From NCBI GenBank assembly GCA_020049895.1, contig JAGVLE010000003.1, positions 1-64,000 on the forward strand: DNA of 64,000 nucleotides, given 5' to 3'. Both the position numbers and the translations under genes were made by a program. Positions 51,688-61,531 of the stretch are shown in pieces; within the stretch, counting starts at the first letter, position 1, and each line of letters opens with the position of its first letter. This DNA is from Alphaproteobacteria bacterium (GTDB lineage: Bacteria; Pseudomonadota; Alphaproteobacteria; UBA9655). A model generated the notes under the pieces. That model was not told where the DNA came from. It did not search any database and worked only from the letters and a program-made list of their open reading frames with translations.

Positions 51688-51879
51688 TTGTATTTCCTTT
51701 CTTTTTTTATCTTTTTACCTTTGAGGATAATACCTTTTGCATGTACGTGTGGCAATAGTCTTAACAAGCGGGACATGTATTCTTAAGCGATGAATGCTAG
51801 TTCTCTTCAAAAAACCTGAAAAAGTGCAGGGGGTTAATATATTTTTAACCTTCTTAATGTATTTTTTAAACAAGGAATA

Positions 51880-52206
51880 ATGAATATGAATAAAAAACAA
51901 ACGCAAACAAAGGAAAAAATTATGAAAAATACTCTCGCAATATTAACACTTCTCGTTGGCGCAAGCTTTCTTGTAAGCGCAGAAGCAAATGCAAAAGAGA
52001 AGGCAACTTGTTCATCCTGTATTTCGGCATGTACGAGAAATCCAACAGCAAAAAGTTGTTACTGGGATTGTCCCAGTATATTGATAAAGTGTGGACAAAA
52101 ATGCTCAAAGTGTGCAACTCAATGTCCTGCTAGCACTACAGCTTTGGCAAATCCTCTCACACTAGCTACGTGTGTATCTTGCCTAGGGAAAAATTGTCCA
52201 AAGTAG
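51880..52206 (+). CDS. Small secreted Cys-rich hypothetical protein
   Basis: Signal peptide MKNTLAILTLLVGASFLVSAEANA (internal Met); mature CSSCISACTRNPTAKSCYWDCPSILIKCGQKCSKCATQCP...CVSCLGKNCPK. Confidence 0.65.
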   Translation: MNMNKKQTQTKEKIMKNTLAILTLLVGASFLVSAEANAKEKATCSSCISACTRNPTAKSCYWDCPSILIKCGQKCSKCATQCPASTTALANPLTLATCVSCLGKNCPK

Positions 52207-52248
52207 GCAAAGAATTAAGCATATCGGCTTAAGAAGACGCAATGAGAT

Positions 52249-52296
52249 GAGAGCATCTATCCTTAAAAACCATTAAGGAAGGTGCTCTCATTTTTA
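52249..52296 (+). terminator. Rho-independent terminator after the Cys-rich ORF
   Basis: gagagcatctatccttaa aaacca ttaaggaaggtgctctc attttta. Confidence 0.75.
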
Positions 52297-52300
52297 TAGC

Positions 52301-52788
52301 ACCCTCTGCAAAATATGTTTGTCTGAAATGGATAAGAAAATAATTGGCAACCACCAGTTACTTCCTTGCCCAAAACTCAGGTTGTATAGCCCCGCTGTCG
52401 TCCTTACCTAGAAACGTAGCGAAGCCAAAGGCGAGCTCTTAACGTTTCTTGGTGAGGATCTTTATGAGGCGTTACGGTGTATTCCCAAGATTATAGAGTG
52501 ACAAATTAATTCTCAGAAAACACCCCTCCATTGGAAAGATTTAGAGAACCGCGCAGCATAGAGGTCTTCGCCAAGAACGCTACCGCTTGCTCAAAAGAGA
52601 GCGCGGAGCTTATTTAGGCAAGGAAGACAGGGGTGGGAGAGACAAACGGATGTTTCGTGGCCTCTGGGGGCCAGATAGTAAGGCCTTCTAGGGCTCGTTT
52701 CACTCGCCGAGAAAGCTTAGCTTTTAGGATGACGAAAAGAGAGCAAACCTTTCTTGTCCATTTCAGACAAACACATTTTGCAGAGGGT
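52301..52788. mobile_element. Inverted-repeat-bounded segment (MITE-like or IS remnant), 488 bp
   Basis: Left end accctctgcaaaatatgtttgtctgaaatggataagaaa (52301-52339); the right end (52750-52788) is its reverse complement with 2 mismatches in 39. No intact transposase inside. Confidence 0.75.
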
Positions 52789-52849
52789 TTTTTATAACTT
52801 AAGCGAAAGTTCGTAATAGGAAATATCACAGACGTAAGGGGAGGGTGGT

Positions 52850-53434
52850 TTATCTTTCTGCTCCCAATCCACCGCTTTTTTCAGATTCACCCATTCCTTG
52901 GAGTCTCCCTCTTCCAGATCCCAGAATCCCTCCACTAGCTCTATTTCCAGCCATTTGACCAAGGGTTTGATTGCTACCAGCTCCCTTAGGTCCAATGGGC
53001 CCCACAATAGTCCGCTCGATCGGGTTGTTGGTATTATTTCCGATCCCGTTGTTGTTATTATTCGAAGAGGAGGGGTCTACCACATATTGTTGCAAAGGAG
53101 GAGTCCCCGTTGATAAAGGTGTTGTGTTAGACTGACCATTGTTTGCTCGAGCCATGCATTGCAAGGAAGGAGTTCCCCCTTTTATGCAGGATAAAAGTGT
53201 TTTTTGACATTTTAACACATCAGAAGGGGTTTTTGCTTTGGCGTAACAATCTGCTATGGTTGGGCCTTGGGAGACAGGGAAATTGGGTTGTGAACCTGAA
53301 GACGTAGATGGACTATATTGTGGCGTAGACGTAGAAGTGTCGTTGTCCTGATTGAACAATCGACCTGCTTTACCTTTTTGAATAGAAATAAGGGAAAGGC
53401 TTACGAGCAAAAGCAATAAATTATACCCCTTCAT
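52850..53434 (-). CDS. Secreted low-complexity Ser/Asn/Gly-rich hypothetical protein
   Basis: Signal peptide MKGYNLLLLLVSLSLISIQKGKA; two CxxxxxxxxxC-like segments in the middle; NNNNNGIGNNTNN tract. Confidence 0.65.
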   Translation of the reverse strand: MKGYNLLLLLVSLSLISIQKGKAGRLFNQDNDTSTSTPQYSPSTSSGSQPNFPVSQGPTIADCYAKAKTPSDVLKCQKTLLSCIKGGTPSLQCMARANNGQSNTTPLSTGTPPLQQYVVDPSSSNNNNNGIGNNTNNPIERTIVGPIGPKGAGSNQTLGQMAGNRASGGILGSGRGRLQGMGESEKSGGLGAER

Positions 53435-53587
53435 GATGATCTCCTCATAAGAAAAATAAACATAATTTTATTGTAAACTAAATAATCTTTATTTTCAAGT
53501 TTTAAAAAAGAAAGTATTAGTGATTAATGGAAATTTGAGAAAACAAGGCAGAGAAGTAAGCACCTTTTGCAGAGAGCTCGGTTAGCT

Positions 53588-54499
53588 TTAACGAATATTC
53601 AACAATCCTTGGGCGAAATCGTGAGCTGAAAAATCATGGAGGTCATCGATGGCTTCTCCTACACCAATAGCGTGAATGGGTAGTTTGAATTTCTCAGCAA
53701 TAGCAAGCAATCCCCCGCCTTTGGCTGTGCCATCAAGTTTGGTGATAATCAGACCTGAGACATCCACAGCTTCTTGGAAAACTTTGACTTGTGTCAAGGC
53801 ATTCTGGCCTGTTGTGGCATCTAACACCAAGAGGGTAGCGTGGGGTGCTGTGGGATCAATCTTTTGGATAACACGGCGGATCTTCTTGAGCTCTTCCATG
53901 AGCTCATCCTTATTATGAAGGCGGCCGGCGGTATCAATAAGAACAATGTCATCCCCTCGCTCTTTAGCGCGTTGAAGGGCGTCATAAATCAAGCCTGCGG
54001 CATCTTTCGATGTGGTTTTCTCAAGAGGAACACCGGCTCGATTGGCCCAGACCTCAAGTTGCTCTATGGCTGCGGCCCGAAAAGTATCTCCAGCTACTAG
54101 AGAGAGTTTATAGCCTTCATCTTTCCATTGTTTAGCTAGCTTTCCTATGGTTGTCGTTTTCCCCGTTCCGTTGACTCCTAAAACGAGAACAACAAAGGGC
54201 GTATGGTCACCTTGAGGGATGAGAGGTTTAACATAAGGTGATAAAAGAGCTTCAATTTCTTGGGCAAAAAGGGTGCGGACTTCTTCGGGTGTAATCTCTT
54301 GATTATAGCGATTTTTTTTTAGCTTTTGAACAAGGAGCTGCGCGGTGGTAACGCCAAGGTCGCTGGTGATTAAAAGTTCCTCTAGCTCCTCCAGCATGTC
54401 GTCATCTAATCTACGGTGGGTAACAAGGGCGGTGACGCCCTCCGTGAGGCGAGAAGAGGTCTTTTTAAGTCCTTCCGTGAGGCGTTTAATCCAACTCAT
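53588..54499 (-). CDS. ftsY: SRP receptor FtsY
   Basis: LGVNGTGKTTTIGKLAKQWK; AGDTFRAAAIEQL; VLIDTAGRLHNKDELMEELKKI; TKLDGTAKGGGLLAIAEKFKLPIHAIGVGE. Confidence 0.98.
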   Translation of the reverse strand: MSWIKRLTEGLKKTSSRLTEGVTALVTHRRLDDDMLEELEELLITSDLGVTTAQLLVQKLKKNRYNQEITPEEVRTLFAQEIEALLSPYVKPLIPQGDHTPFVVLVLGVNGTGKTTTIGKLAKQWKDEGYKLSLVAGDTFRAAAIEQLEVWANRAGVPLEKTTSKDAAGLIYDALQRAKERGDDIVLIDTAGRLHNKDELMEELKKIRRVIQKIDPTAPHATLLVLDATTGQNALTQVKVFQEAVDVSGLIITKLDGTAKGGGLLAIAEKFKLPIHAIGVGEAIDDLHDFSAHDFAQGLLNIR

Positions 54500-55740
54500 A
54501 CGGAAATAGCCTCTAAAGCTTCCCCATTTATGCCCGTTATGCGTGCTTTGATAATCTGACCGGGCTCAAAAGGCTGAGAGAGATTCACCTTTAAGAAATT
54601 CTCGCTGTGCCCCTGCGTGGCTGTTTCTAGGAGGATGTTTACGTCTGTGTTTACGAAACGCTTTAAGGTTTCCTGGAGATTTTTGTCGCCTTTTTCCCGC
54701 AAGCGTGCTGCACGTTCTTTTATGATTTCTCGATTGACTTGTGGCATACGAGCAGCTGGAGTCCCATCCCGGGGAGAATAAGGGAAAACATGGAGAAAAC
54801 TTAAATCACATTCTGCCACCAGACGGAGGCTATTTTCAAACATCTCGTCGGTTTCTGTCGGGAATCCCGCGATAATATCGGCACCAAAGAGCATAGAGGG
54901 GCGCAGAGATCGGAGGGTTTTGCAAATATCAATGGCATCTTGACGTAAATGGCGACGCTTCATTCGCTTGAGGATCATATCGTCGCCGGCTTGAAGGCTC
55001 AGATGAAAATGCGGCATCAGGCGCTCTTCGTTGGCTACGAGCAGCAGGAGATCCGGGTCAATCTCAACGGAATCCACAGAAGATAAGCGCAAACGAGGGA
55101 GTTCCGGGGCTTGGGCCAGCAGGCGCTTGACCATTTGCCCAAGGGTGGGTGTTCCTGGCAAATCTTCTCCATAAGAAGTCATATCAACGCCGGTTAAGAC
55201 GATTTCTTGGAATCCTTTTTCTACCAAAAGGCGCACTTGATCTACAATCACGCCTAAAGGCACGCTACGGCTGTTGCCCCGGCCATAGGGAATAGTGCAA
55301 AAGGTACAACGGTGGTTGCAGCCATTTTGGACTTGAATAAAAGCGCGCGCACGGCCATCAAAGCCTGCAATTAAGTGTTCGGCTGTCTCGCGCACGGCCA
55401 TAATATCATTCACACTAATGCGTGCATGCTCGGTCGTGGGAGAAAAATATTTATCCTCAAGTTTTTCTGTGTTTCCCAGAACTTGATCCACTTCTGGCAT
55501 CTTTGCGAACGCCTCAGGATTAATTTGAGCCGCACAGCCTGTGACGATAATTTTTCGATCAGGATGTTCCTTGCGATATTTACGGATGGCTTGACGGGCT
55601 TGGCGCTCTGCTTCAGCTGTAACGGCGCATGTGTTAAAGACAGCGGCATTCGTTAGCCCTGCTTTTAAAGCTTTTTCGCGAATGATCTCAGATTCATAGG
55701 CGTTTAAGCGGCATCCAAAAGTAACAATATCAGTCGTCAT
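54496..55740 (-). CDS. mtaB: tRNA (t6A37) methylthiotransferase MtaB
   Basis: TDIVTFGCRLNAYESEIIREKA; VQNGCNHRCTFCTIPYGRGNSRS; TRAM C-terminus. Confidence 0.95.
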   Translation of the reverse strand: MTTDIVTFGCRLNAYESEIIREKALKAGLTNAAVFNTCAVTAEAERQARQAIRKYRKEHPDRKIIVTGCAAQINPEAFAKMPEVDQVLGNTEKLEDKYFSPTTEHARISVNDIMAVRETAEHLIAGFDGRARAFIQVQNGCNHRCTFCTIPYGRGNSRSVPLGVIVDQVRLLVEKGFQEIVLTGVDMTSYGEDLPGTPTLGQMVKRLLAQAPELPRLRLSSVDSVEIDPDLLLLVANEERLMPHFHLSLQAGDDMILKRMKRRHLRQDAIDICKTLRSLRPSMLFGADIIAGFPTETDEMFENSLRLVAECDLSFLHVFPYSPRDGTPAARMPQVNREIIKERAARLREKGDKNLQETLKRFVNTDVNILLETATQGHSENFLKVNLSQPFEPGQIIKARITGINGEALEAISV

Positions 55741-55750
55741 GAAAATCAGT

Positions 55751-56707
55751 CTAATTTTTTTGAGTAAGAAATAAGGTGTATAGTATACTTCCAAATAAAA
55801 CAAAAGCAAATCCTTGATGGAGCAAGGCTAGGCTAACAGGAACGCCCCCTACCAAGGTTGCAATACCGAGTGAAAATTGGATAAAAGCAGCCCCTCCTAT
55901 GAAACCAAAAGGATAACGAAAAGGGAAGGAAACCCACAGACAATAGAGAAAAGTGATACAGGCCGACAGGCGATGGAAAAACTGGAGGCTAGCGGGGTCG
56001 AGAAGGCTGGAAGAGAGTTCGGGAGGAATAAGCTGCCCTCCCATAAGGGGAAAGGTGGGATAGAGCAGCCCCGCTTTGAATCCCGCTACAAGCGCTCCCA
56101 GAAAAGCCGTGAGGAGGACAAGGCACAGGGCAGCAATCAACCGATGGGAAGAAAAGGGGAGACGAGAAGGTTTATACACGGTAAGGAGGGTCCATAAAGA
56201 CACTCCAAAAATGGCGAACCCTAACAAAAGATGGGCAGCCAAGCGGTAAGGGCTTACAAAGGGGTCATTAACAAGGCCACTTTTGACCATCATCCAGCCC
56301 ATCACCCCTTGGGCTGCTCCCAAAGCCCAAAGAAGAGCAAGGAAGGGTAGAAGAGTCCGGTAAGGCTTTTTCAGCAGGGCGATGAGTGTAGGAATGAGGA
56401 GAACAAGGCTGAGAAGACGTCCCCCTAAACGGTGAATGTATTCCAACCAAAAGATGGACTGAAAGTCAGACAGGGTCATGAAGGGATTGATTTTTTGAAA
56501 TTCAGGGCTTGTTTTGTATTTGGCAAACTCATCCATCCATTCAGAGAAGGAAAAAGGCGGGAGGAAGCCTGTCACGGGCTTCCACTCCACAATGGAGAGC
56601 CCTGAGCCCGTCAGGCGCGTGAGCCCTCCCACCATTACCATCAGGATAATCATAAGGGTAAGAACGAAAAGGCTTGCTTTTAAGAGGGATTCAGTTGAAA
56701 GGGGCAT
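55751..56707 (-). CDS. ctaA: Heme A synthase (COX15/CtaA)
   Basis: GGLTRLTGSGLSIVEWKPVTGFLPP; WLEYIHRLGGRLLSLV; AQGVMGWMMVKSGL. Confidence 0.95.
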   Translation of the reverse strand: MPLSTESLLKASLFVLTLMIILMVMVGGLTRLTGSGLSIVEWKPVTGFLPPFSFSEWMDEFAKYKTSPEFQKINPFMTLSDFQSIFWLEYIHRLGGRLLSLVLLIPTLIALLKKPYRTLLPFLALLWALGAAQGVMGWMMVKSGLVNDPFVSPYRLAAHLLLGFAIFGVSLWTLLTVYKPSRLPFSSHRLIAALCLVLLTAFLGALVAGFKAGLLYPTFPLMGGQLIPPELSSSLLDPASLQFFHRLSACITFLYCLWVSFPFRYPFGFIGGAAFIQFSLGIATLVGGVPVSLALLHQGFAFVLFGSILYTLFLTQKN

Positions 56708-56841
56708 ACTTTTTTATACCTTCTTTAGAAAGCGGAGTATAGATTTGTTATACGTCTTAATTTTCCCTATTATCGGTGAAGCGCTTTGTTAACAACGTAA
56801 CCGTCGACAACTTTCAGCGGAATACGCAAGCTAAACAATGC

Positions 56842-57108
56842 TCAGTAATGAAAACGGCAGGAAAGGATTCTGATTTTTTCATTATCCACGGAGTAAACAA
56901 GACGATGTTCCTGATCTATGCGGCGAGACCAGCATCCTGAAAGGTCGTATTTTAGAGGTTCTGGTTTTCCTACTCCCCGAAAGGGATCTTTAGCAACCTC
57001 TTGAATTAAGTCCAGAATTTTCTCAGCTTTTCTGCGGTCTTTTTTTACCCAATGAGCAAGGTCTTCAATGGCATTTTGGTCAAATTCCAAGTTCTTTGCG
57101 AACTTCAT
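56842..57108 (-). CDS. yoeB: Txe/YoeB-family toxin
   Basis: IEDLAHWVKKDRRKAEKILDLIQEVAKDPFRGVGKPEPLKYDLSGCWSRRIDQEHRLVYSV...ILSCRFHY. Confidence 0.93.
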   Translation of the reverse strand: MKFAKNLEFDQNAIEDLAHWVKKDRRKAEKILDLIQEVAKDPFRGVGKPEPLKYDLSGCWSRRIDQEHRLVYSVDNEKIRILSCRFHY

Positions 57109-57340
57109 TGATGTTTTTTCCTTCTTTTCGGCTAAGAGCTTCTAAAAGCCTTTTGAGATTTTTTGGGGACCTTGATAGGTAAGCAGTTTCCTCCAGGGAG
57201 CGGTAATCGTCTTCAGAAAGAAGCATCACATTTTCTCCTTTGCGTCTTGTCACGAGAATTGGCTCGCGTTCTATACAGACCTGCTCCAAATAACTTTTTA
57301 GCCCCTTTCTCATCTGAGAATAGGAAATTTCATGTCTCAT
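57080..57340 (-). CDS. yefM: YefM/Phd-family antitoxin
   Basis: MRHEISYSQMRKGLKSYLEQVCIEREPILVTRRKGENVMLLSEDDYRSLEETAYL; overlaps the toxin start. Confidence 0.92.
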   Translation of the reverse strand: MRHEISYSQMRKGLKSYLEQVCIEREPILVTRRKGENVMLLSEDDYRSLEETAYLSRSPKNLKRLLEALSRKEGKNINEVRKELGI

Positions 57341-57356
57341 AGTTATTCTCCTAAAC

Positions 57357-57377
57357 ATGTACAACAATATTGTACAT
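57357..57377. promoter_or_regulatory. Palindromic TGTACA-containing operator upstream of yefM-yoeB
   Basis: atgtacaa caata ttgtacat; a second ttgtacac at about 57403-57410. The YefM-YoeB operator in E. coli uses a TGTACA core. Confidence 0.65.
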
Positions 57378-57479
57378 CTTTAATGAGGATAAGACAAGAT
57401 AATTGTACACAAATCAGAAAATGCGAGAATAGAGGGGCAAACAATTTAGCACGAGAGATTGCCTAAAAATGTTTCTACA

Positions 57480-58100
57480 TCAAGAAAAAGGAAAAGTTGA
57501 TTTTAAAACCTCATCTACTTCTTGTAAGGAAACAGATAGTCCAAGGTCTGCAAATGAGGTCACCCCGTATTGGGACAAACCACAGGGAATAATATCTTTA
57601 TAAGCGGATAGATCTGAATTGACGTTTATAGCGATCCCATGAGAGGTCACCCATTTCTGAAGCCGCACCCCAAGGGCAGCAATTTTATGGTCCTGTCCCT
57701 CTTTTTGAACCCAAATGCCGACTCGGCCTGGGCGGCGTTCTCCTTGAATTCCAAAATGGTGAAGGGTCTGGATAATCCAGGTTTCAAGAGTCGCCACATA
57801 CCATTTGATATCAGGAGCGCGCATTTTTAAATCGATCATAACATAAGCAATTCTCTGGCCAGGACCATGGTAGGTAACCTGTCCCCCACGACCCGTTTGA
57901 AACGTTGGCAGGAGAGCCGAAGGGAGAATATCTTTGTCTTTCCCACTTGTCCCGAGTGTATAGAGAGGGGGGTGTTCTAAAAGCCAGACACACTCAGGCG
58001 CACTCTTGCTTTGAATGGCAAGAACACGATTTTCCATCCACTTCTGGGCATCTTCATAGGCGATAAGATTATCTTGAGTTTTCCATTCACAAAAAGGCAT
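57480..58100 (-). CDS. lipB: Lipoyl(octanoyl) transferase LipB
   Basis: VWLLEHPPLYTLGTSGK; GRGGQVTYHGPGQRIAYVMIDL; VGIWVQKEGQDHKIAALGVRLQKWVTSHGIAINVN. Confidence 0.96.
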   Translation of the reverse strand: MPFCEWKTQDNLIAYEDAQKWMENRVLAIQSKSAPECVWLLEHPPLYTLGTSGKDKDILPSALLPTFQTGRGGQVTYHGPGQRIAYVMIDLKMRAPDIKWYVATLETWIIQTLHHFGIQGERRPGRVGIWVQKEGQDHKIAALGVRLQKWVTSHGIAINVNSDLSAYKDIIPCGLSQYGVTSFADLGLSVSLQEVDEVLKSTFPFS

Positions 58101-58197
58101 GATTTATTTTTTATGTAAGCGCTTGCGTCAAGCGGATAGATTTGATATGCCAAGTTTATATCATCGCTTTTCCAAGGATGGTAGATAAAACTAAAGT

Positions 58198-58284
58198 GCG
58201 GTCGTGGCGGAATTGGTAGACGCGCAGCGTTGAGGTCGCTGTGGGGGAGACCCCGTGGAAGTTCGAGTCTTCTCGACCGCACCA
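58198..58284 (+). tRNA. tRNA-Leu(GAG)
   Basis: gcggtcg...tggcggaattggtagacgcgcagcgttgaggtcgctg...gttcgagtcttctcgaccgcacca. Anticodon loop ttGAGgt, long variable arm, encoded CCA. Confidence 0.96.
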
Positions 58285-58409
58285 GTAAGAGCTTAGGGGA
58301 TTCCCTTTGTAGCTTAGTTTTGCTGATTACAGTCTCCCACCTTTGCCAGTGACAAAAAGCCGAAAATCTATATACTTCCTGGAAACAAGCATTTTAAAGA
58401 GGTTTTCTG

Positions 58410-60680
58410 ATGACCAAGAGTCTATATCAGCGCGCTCTTGAGTACCACCGTTCCAGTCCTCCAGGGAAGTTGAAAGTTGTGGCGACCAAGCCCCTTTCCA
58501 CTCAGGAAGATTTAGCTCTTGCCTATTCCCCTGGAGTAGCGGCAGCAAGCCTTGCAATTTATGATAATCCAGAGGAAGTTGCCTCTCTGACGGCGCGTGC
58601 GAACCTTGTGGGGGTTATCACTAATGGAACCGCTGTATTGGGGCTTGGGAACATAGGGCCTCTAGCGGCAAAGCCTGTGATGGAAGGAAAAGCAGTCCTT
58701 TTTAAGAAATTTGCAGGGATTGATGTTTTTGACATCGAAATCAATGAAGCTGACCCTGATAAACTCGTTGATATTATTGCGAGCCTTGCCCCTACCTTTG
58801 GAGCTATTAACCTTGAAGATATCAAGGCACCAGAATGCTTTTATATTGAGAAAGCCTTACAAAAGCGTTTGAATATTCCTGTGTTTCATGATGATCAGCA
58901 TGGAACGGCCATCATTGTGGGGGCGGCCCTTCTGAATGCCCTGACGTTGGTAGGTAAAAAAATTGAGGACATAAAGTTGGTGACCTCAGGGGCTGGAGCT
59001 GCAGCCCTTGCATGCCTTGATATTCTTATGGAGCTAGGGCTCAACAAGAGCAACATCATTGTAACAGACACCAAAGGGGTTGTTTTTAAAGGACGAAAAG
59101 AGGGGATGGATCCTCAAAAAGAGGTCTATGCGACATCTCAAAAAGTTCTGACACTTGAGGAAGCCCTACAGGGGGCTGACGTTTTTTTAGGTCTCTCTAC
59201 AGCCAATATTTTAACGCCAGAGATGGTGTTGAAAATGGAGGAAAAGCCTATTATTTTTGCCCTTGCCAATCCAACGCCCGAGATTTTGCCGGAAGAGGTG
59301 GCCAGAGTATGTCCGGAGGCCATTATAGCTACAGGGCGCTCCGATTATCCTAATCAAGTGAACAATGTTCTCTGTTTCCCCTTTATTTTCCGGGGAGCCT
59401 TAGATGTGGGAGCCACCAAAATCAATAAGGAGATGAAGCTTGCGTGTGTGAAAGCATTGGCAGAGCTTGTTCTCAAAGATGCTTCAGATATCGTTTCGAC
59501 CATTTATGCCAAGGAAAATTTGAGTTTTGGCCCTCACTATATCATTCCAAAACCTTTTGATCCTCGCCTTGTGGTGGATCTGTCTGTGGCAGTTGCGAAG
59601 GCCGCCATGGAAACAGGGGTAGCCACGCGGCCTCTTGAGGATATAGAGGCTTACAAGCAAAGACTTTCAGAGTTTGTCTACCGCTCTAGTTTAGTGATGA
59701 AGCCTATTTTTACCCGTGCAAAACAGAATCCAAAACGCCTTGTGTATGCAGAAGGGGAGGATGAAAAAGTTTTGCAAGCCGTCCAGCGTGTGCTTGAAGA
59801 AGAAATTGCCCGCCCTATCCTTATTGGTCGCAGAAAAGTGATTGAAACTCGCTTAAAGCGCCTCAATCTTCCTATGGTGATGGATAAGGATTTTGAAGTT
59901 GTGGACCCTGAAAAGGACGCTCGATATCAGCAGTATTGGATGGAGTACCAGCATCTGATGGGTCGAAAGGGAGTTTCGCCTGCTGCTGCTAAGACAGCCT
60001 TGCGCACGAATTTCTCTGTGATTGCAAGCTTAATGGTGCACTTTGGAGACGCCGATGCCGCTTTATGTGGTCCTACAGGCCGCTATGATAATCATCTTGA
60101 TGTCGTCTTGGATGTCGTAGGGCTGAAGCCGGGGGTAGAAGTCCCGGCCGCTTTGGGGATTATGGTCGTTGATAAGGGGGCTTTTTTCTTCTGTGATCCT
60201 TATGTCAATTTAGACCCGACTTCTTCTCAGCTTGCCCACCTGGCGGTTATGGCTGCGGCTCAAGTGCGAGAGTTTGGCATTATTCCTAAACTTGCGCTTT
60301 TGTCCCATTCTAACTTTGGATCAGCACAAAGTAACTCAGCGTTAAAAATGCGTGAGGTTTTAATCAAAATACGGGAACTAGAGCCGTCATTGGAAGTTGA
60401 TGGGGAAATGCATGCAGATGCGGCTTTAGACGAGATAATTCGAAAACGTCTTTTTCCTGAGTCTCTTCTTAAAGGACAAGCTAATCTTTTGATCATGCCC
60501 ACGTTGGATTCGGCGAATATTGCATTTAATATGGTTAAAGCCATAGCCGATGGACAGCCTATCGGCCCTTATTTATTGGGGGCGGCGAAGCCCATACATA
60601 TCCTTACGCCATCGGCAACCATCCGAGGCATTTTTAATATGTCAGCCCTTGCTAGTGTGGATGCACATAACTGTAAGTGA
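58410..60680 (+). CDS. maeB: NADP-dependent malic enzyme with C-terminal phosphotransacetylase-like domain
   Basis: [18 protein letters not shown]-type start; [40 protein letters not shown]-like C-terminal half. Confidence 0.96.
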   Translation: MTKSLYQRALEYHRSSPPGKLKVVATKPLSTQEDLALAYSPGVAAASLAIYDNPEEVASLTARANLVGVITNGTAVLGLGNIGPLAAKPVMEGKAVLFKKFAGIDVFDIEINEADPDKLVDIIASLAPTFGAINLEDIKAPECFYIEKALQKRLNIPVFHDDQHGTAIIVGAALLNALTLVGKKIEDIKLVTSGAGAAALACLDILMELGLNKSNIIVTDTKGVVFKGRKEGMDPQKEVYATSQKVLTLEEALQGADVFLGLSTANILTPEMVLKMEEKPIIFALANPTPEILPEEVARVCPEAIIATGRSDYPNQVNNVLCFPFIFRGALDVGATKINKEMKLACVKALAELVLKDASDIVSTIYAKENLSFGPHYIIPKPFDPRLVVDLSVAVAKAAMETGVATRPLEDIEAYKQRLSEFVYRSSLVMKPIFTRAKQNPKRLVYAEGEDEKVLQAVQRVLEEEIARPILIGRRKVIETRLKRLNLPMVMDKDFEVVDPEKDARYQQYWMEYQHLMGRKGVSPAAAKTALRTNFSVIASLMVHFGDADAALCGPTGRYDNHLDVVLDVVGLKPGVEVPAALGIMVVDKGAFFFCDPYVNLDPTSSQLAHLAVMAAAQVREFGIIPKLALLSHSNFGSAQSNSALKMREVLIKIRELEPSLEVDGEMHADAALDEIIRKRLFPESLLKGQANLLIMPTLDSANIAFNMVKAIADGQPIGPYLLGAAKPIHILTPSATIRGIFNMSALASVDAHNCK

Positions 60681-60727
60681 TTGATAGAAAAAATTCGTGG
60701 TTTTTTACCGTCTCAGCAGCGACTCTT

Positions 60728-61531
60728 TTAAGTAAGAGGAGACCAGTAAGAAGATAAATCTATAAAATTTTGGACAGACAAGTCTTCAGCACGATTTGTG
60801 GGAGAAAGATCTAGAGTTTCAAGACAGCTGAGAGAGACAGTTCCTTTAAGAGTGGAGCGCAGCATTTTTCGGCGTTGGGAAAAAGCAGCTTTTGTCACGG
60901 TTTCAAGTGCTTTCCACGGAATTTCTTTAGATAATTTTCGAGGAGTAAGCTGAACGAGCGTTGATGTCACTTTAGGGGGTGGGAAAAAGGCCCCAGGGGG
61001 CAACTCAAAGAGTTTTTCCACTTTCGCATAAGCTTGACACATGACAGACAGACGGCCATAGACAGACGTGTTAGGAGACGCCATTAGGCGGTCGGCAACT
61101 TCCTTTTGGAACATGAGTGTGAGGCTTTCAAAAGCATCTATGTGCTGAAGCCAGGCAAGAAGGAGGGGAACAGAAACGTTATAGGGTAAATTGGCAATGA
61201 CCTTTCGAGGTGCTGTCCCAAAGGTATGGAGAGGAAGAGTCGTTGCGTCTGCGTTTAAAAGCGAAAAATTTGCTTGAGTGTGTTCTTTTAATTCTTCTAA
61301 ATACGGGAGACAGCGAGAATCTTGTTCCACTAAGATAATAGCGGCACAAGGATGTTTGATAATTTCTCGTGAAAGCCCTCCGGGGCCGGGTCCTATTTCA
61401 AGAATGGTTCTTCCCTCAAGGGGGGAGGCAGCGGTTACAATACGCTGTAGAATATTGGGATCAATCAGAAAATTTTGCCCTAGACTTTTTTTTGCACGAA
61501 GCGCTCGGATGACTTCTTTTAAAGGAAGCAT
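60728..61531 (-). CDS. rsmA: 16S rRNA (adenine1518/1519) dimethyltransferase RsmA/KsgA
   Basis: RAKKSLGQNFLIDPNILQRIV; ILEIGPGPGGLSREI; VIANLPYNVSVPLLLAWL; FFPPPKVTSTLVQL. Confidence 0.97.
   Translation of the reverse strand: MLPLKEVIRALRAKKSLGQNFLIDPNILQRIVTAASPLEGRTILEIGPGPGGLSREIIKHPCAAIILVEQDSRCLPYLEELKEHTQANFSLLNADATTLPLHTFGTAPRKVIANLPYNVSVPLLLAWLQHIDAFESLTLMFQKEVADRLMASPNTSVYGRLSVMCQAYAKVEKLFELPPGAFFPPPKVTSTLVQLTPRKLSKEIPWKALETVTKAAFSQRRKMLRSTLKGTVSLSCLETLDLSPTNRAEDLSVQNFIDLSSYWSPLT

Noticed and set aside
52614-52829. 71-aa minus-strand ORF spanning the right inverted repeat
   Set aside because: It lies in the IR-bounded remnant with no signal peptide, RBS or family similarity; likely chance.
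55877-56197. Plus-strand ORF opposite ctaA
   Set aside because: Antisense low-complexity translation within a well-supported heme A synthase gene.
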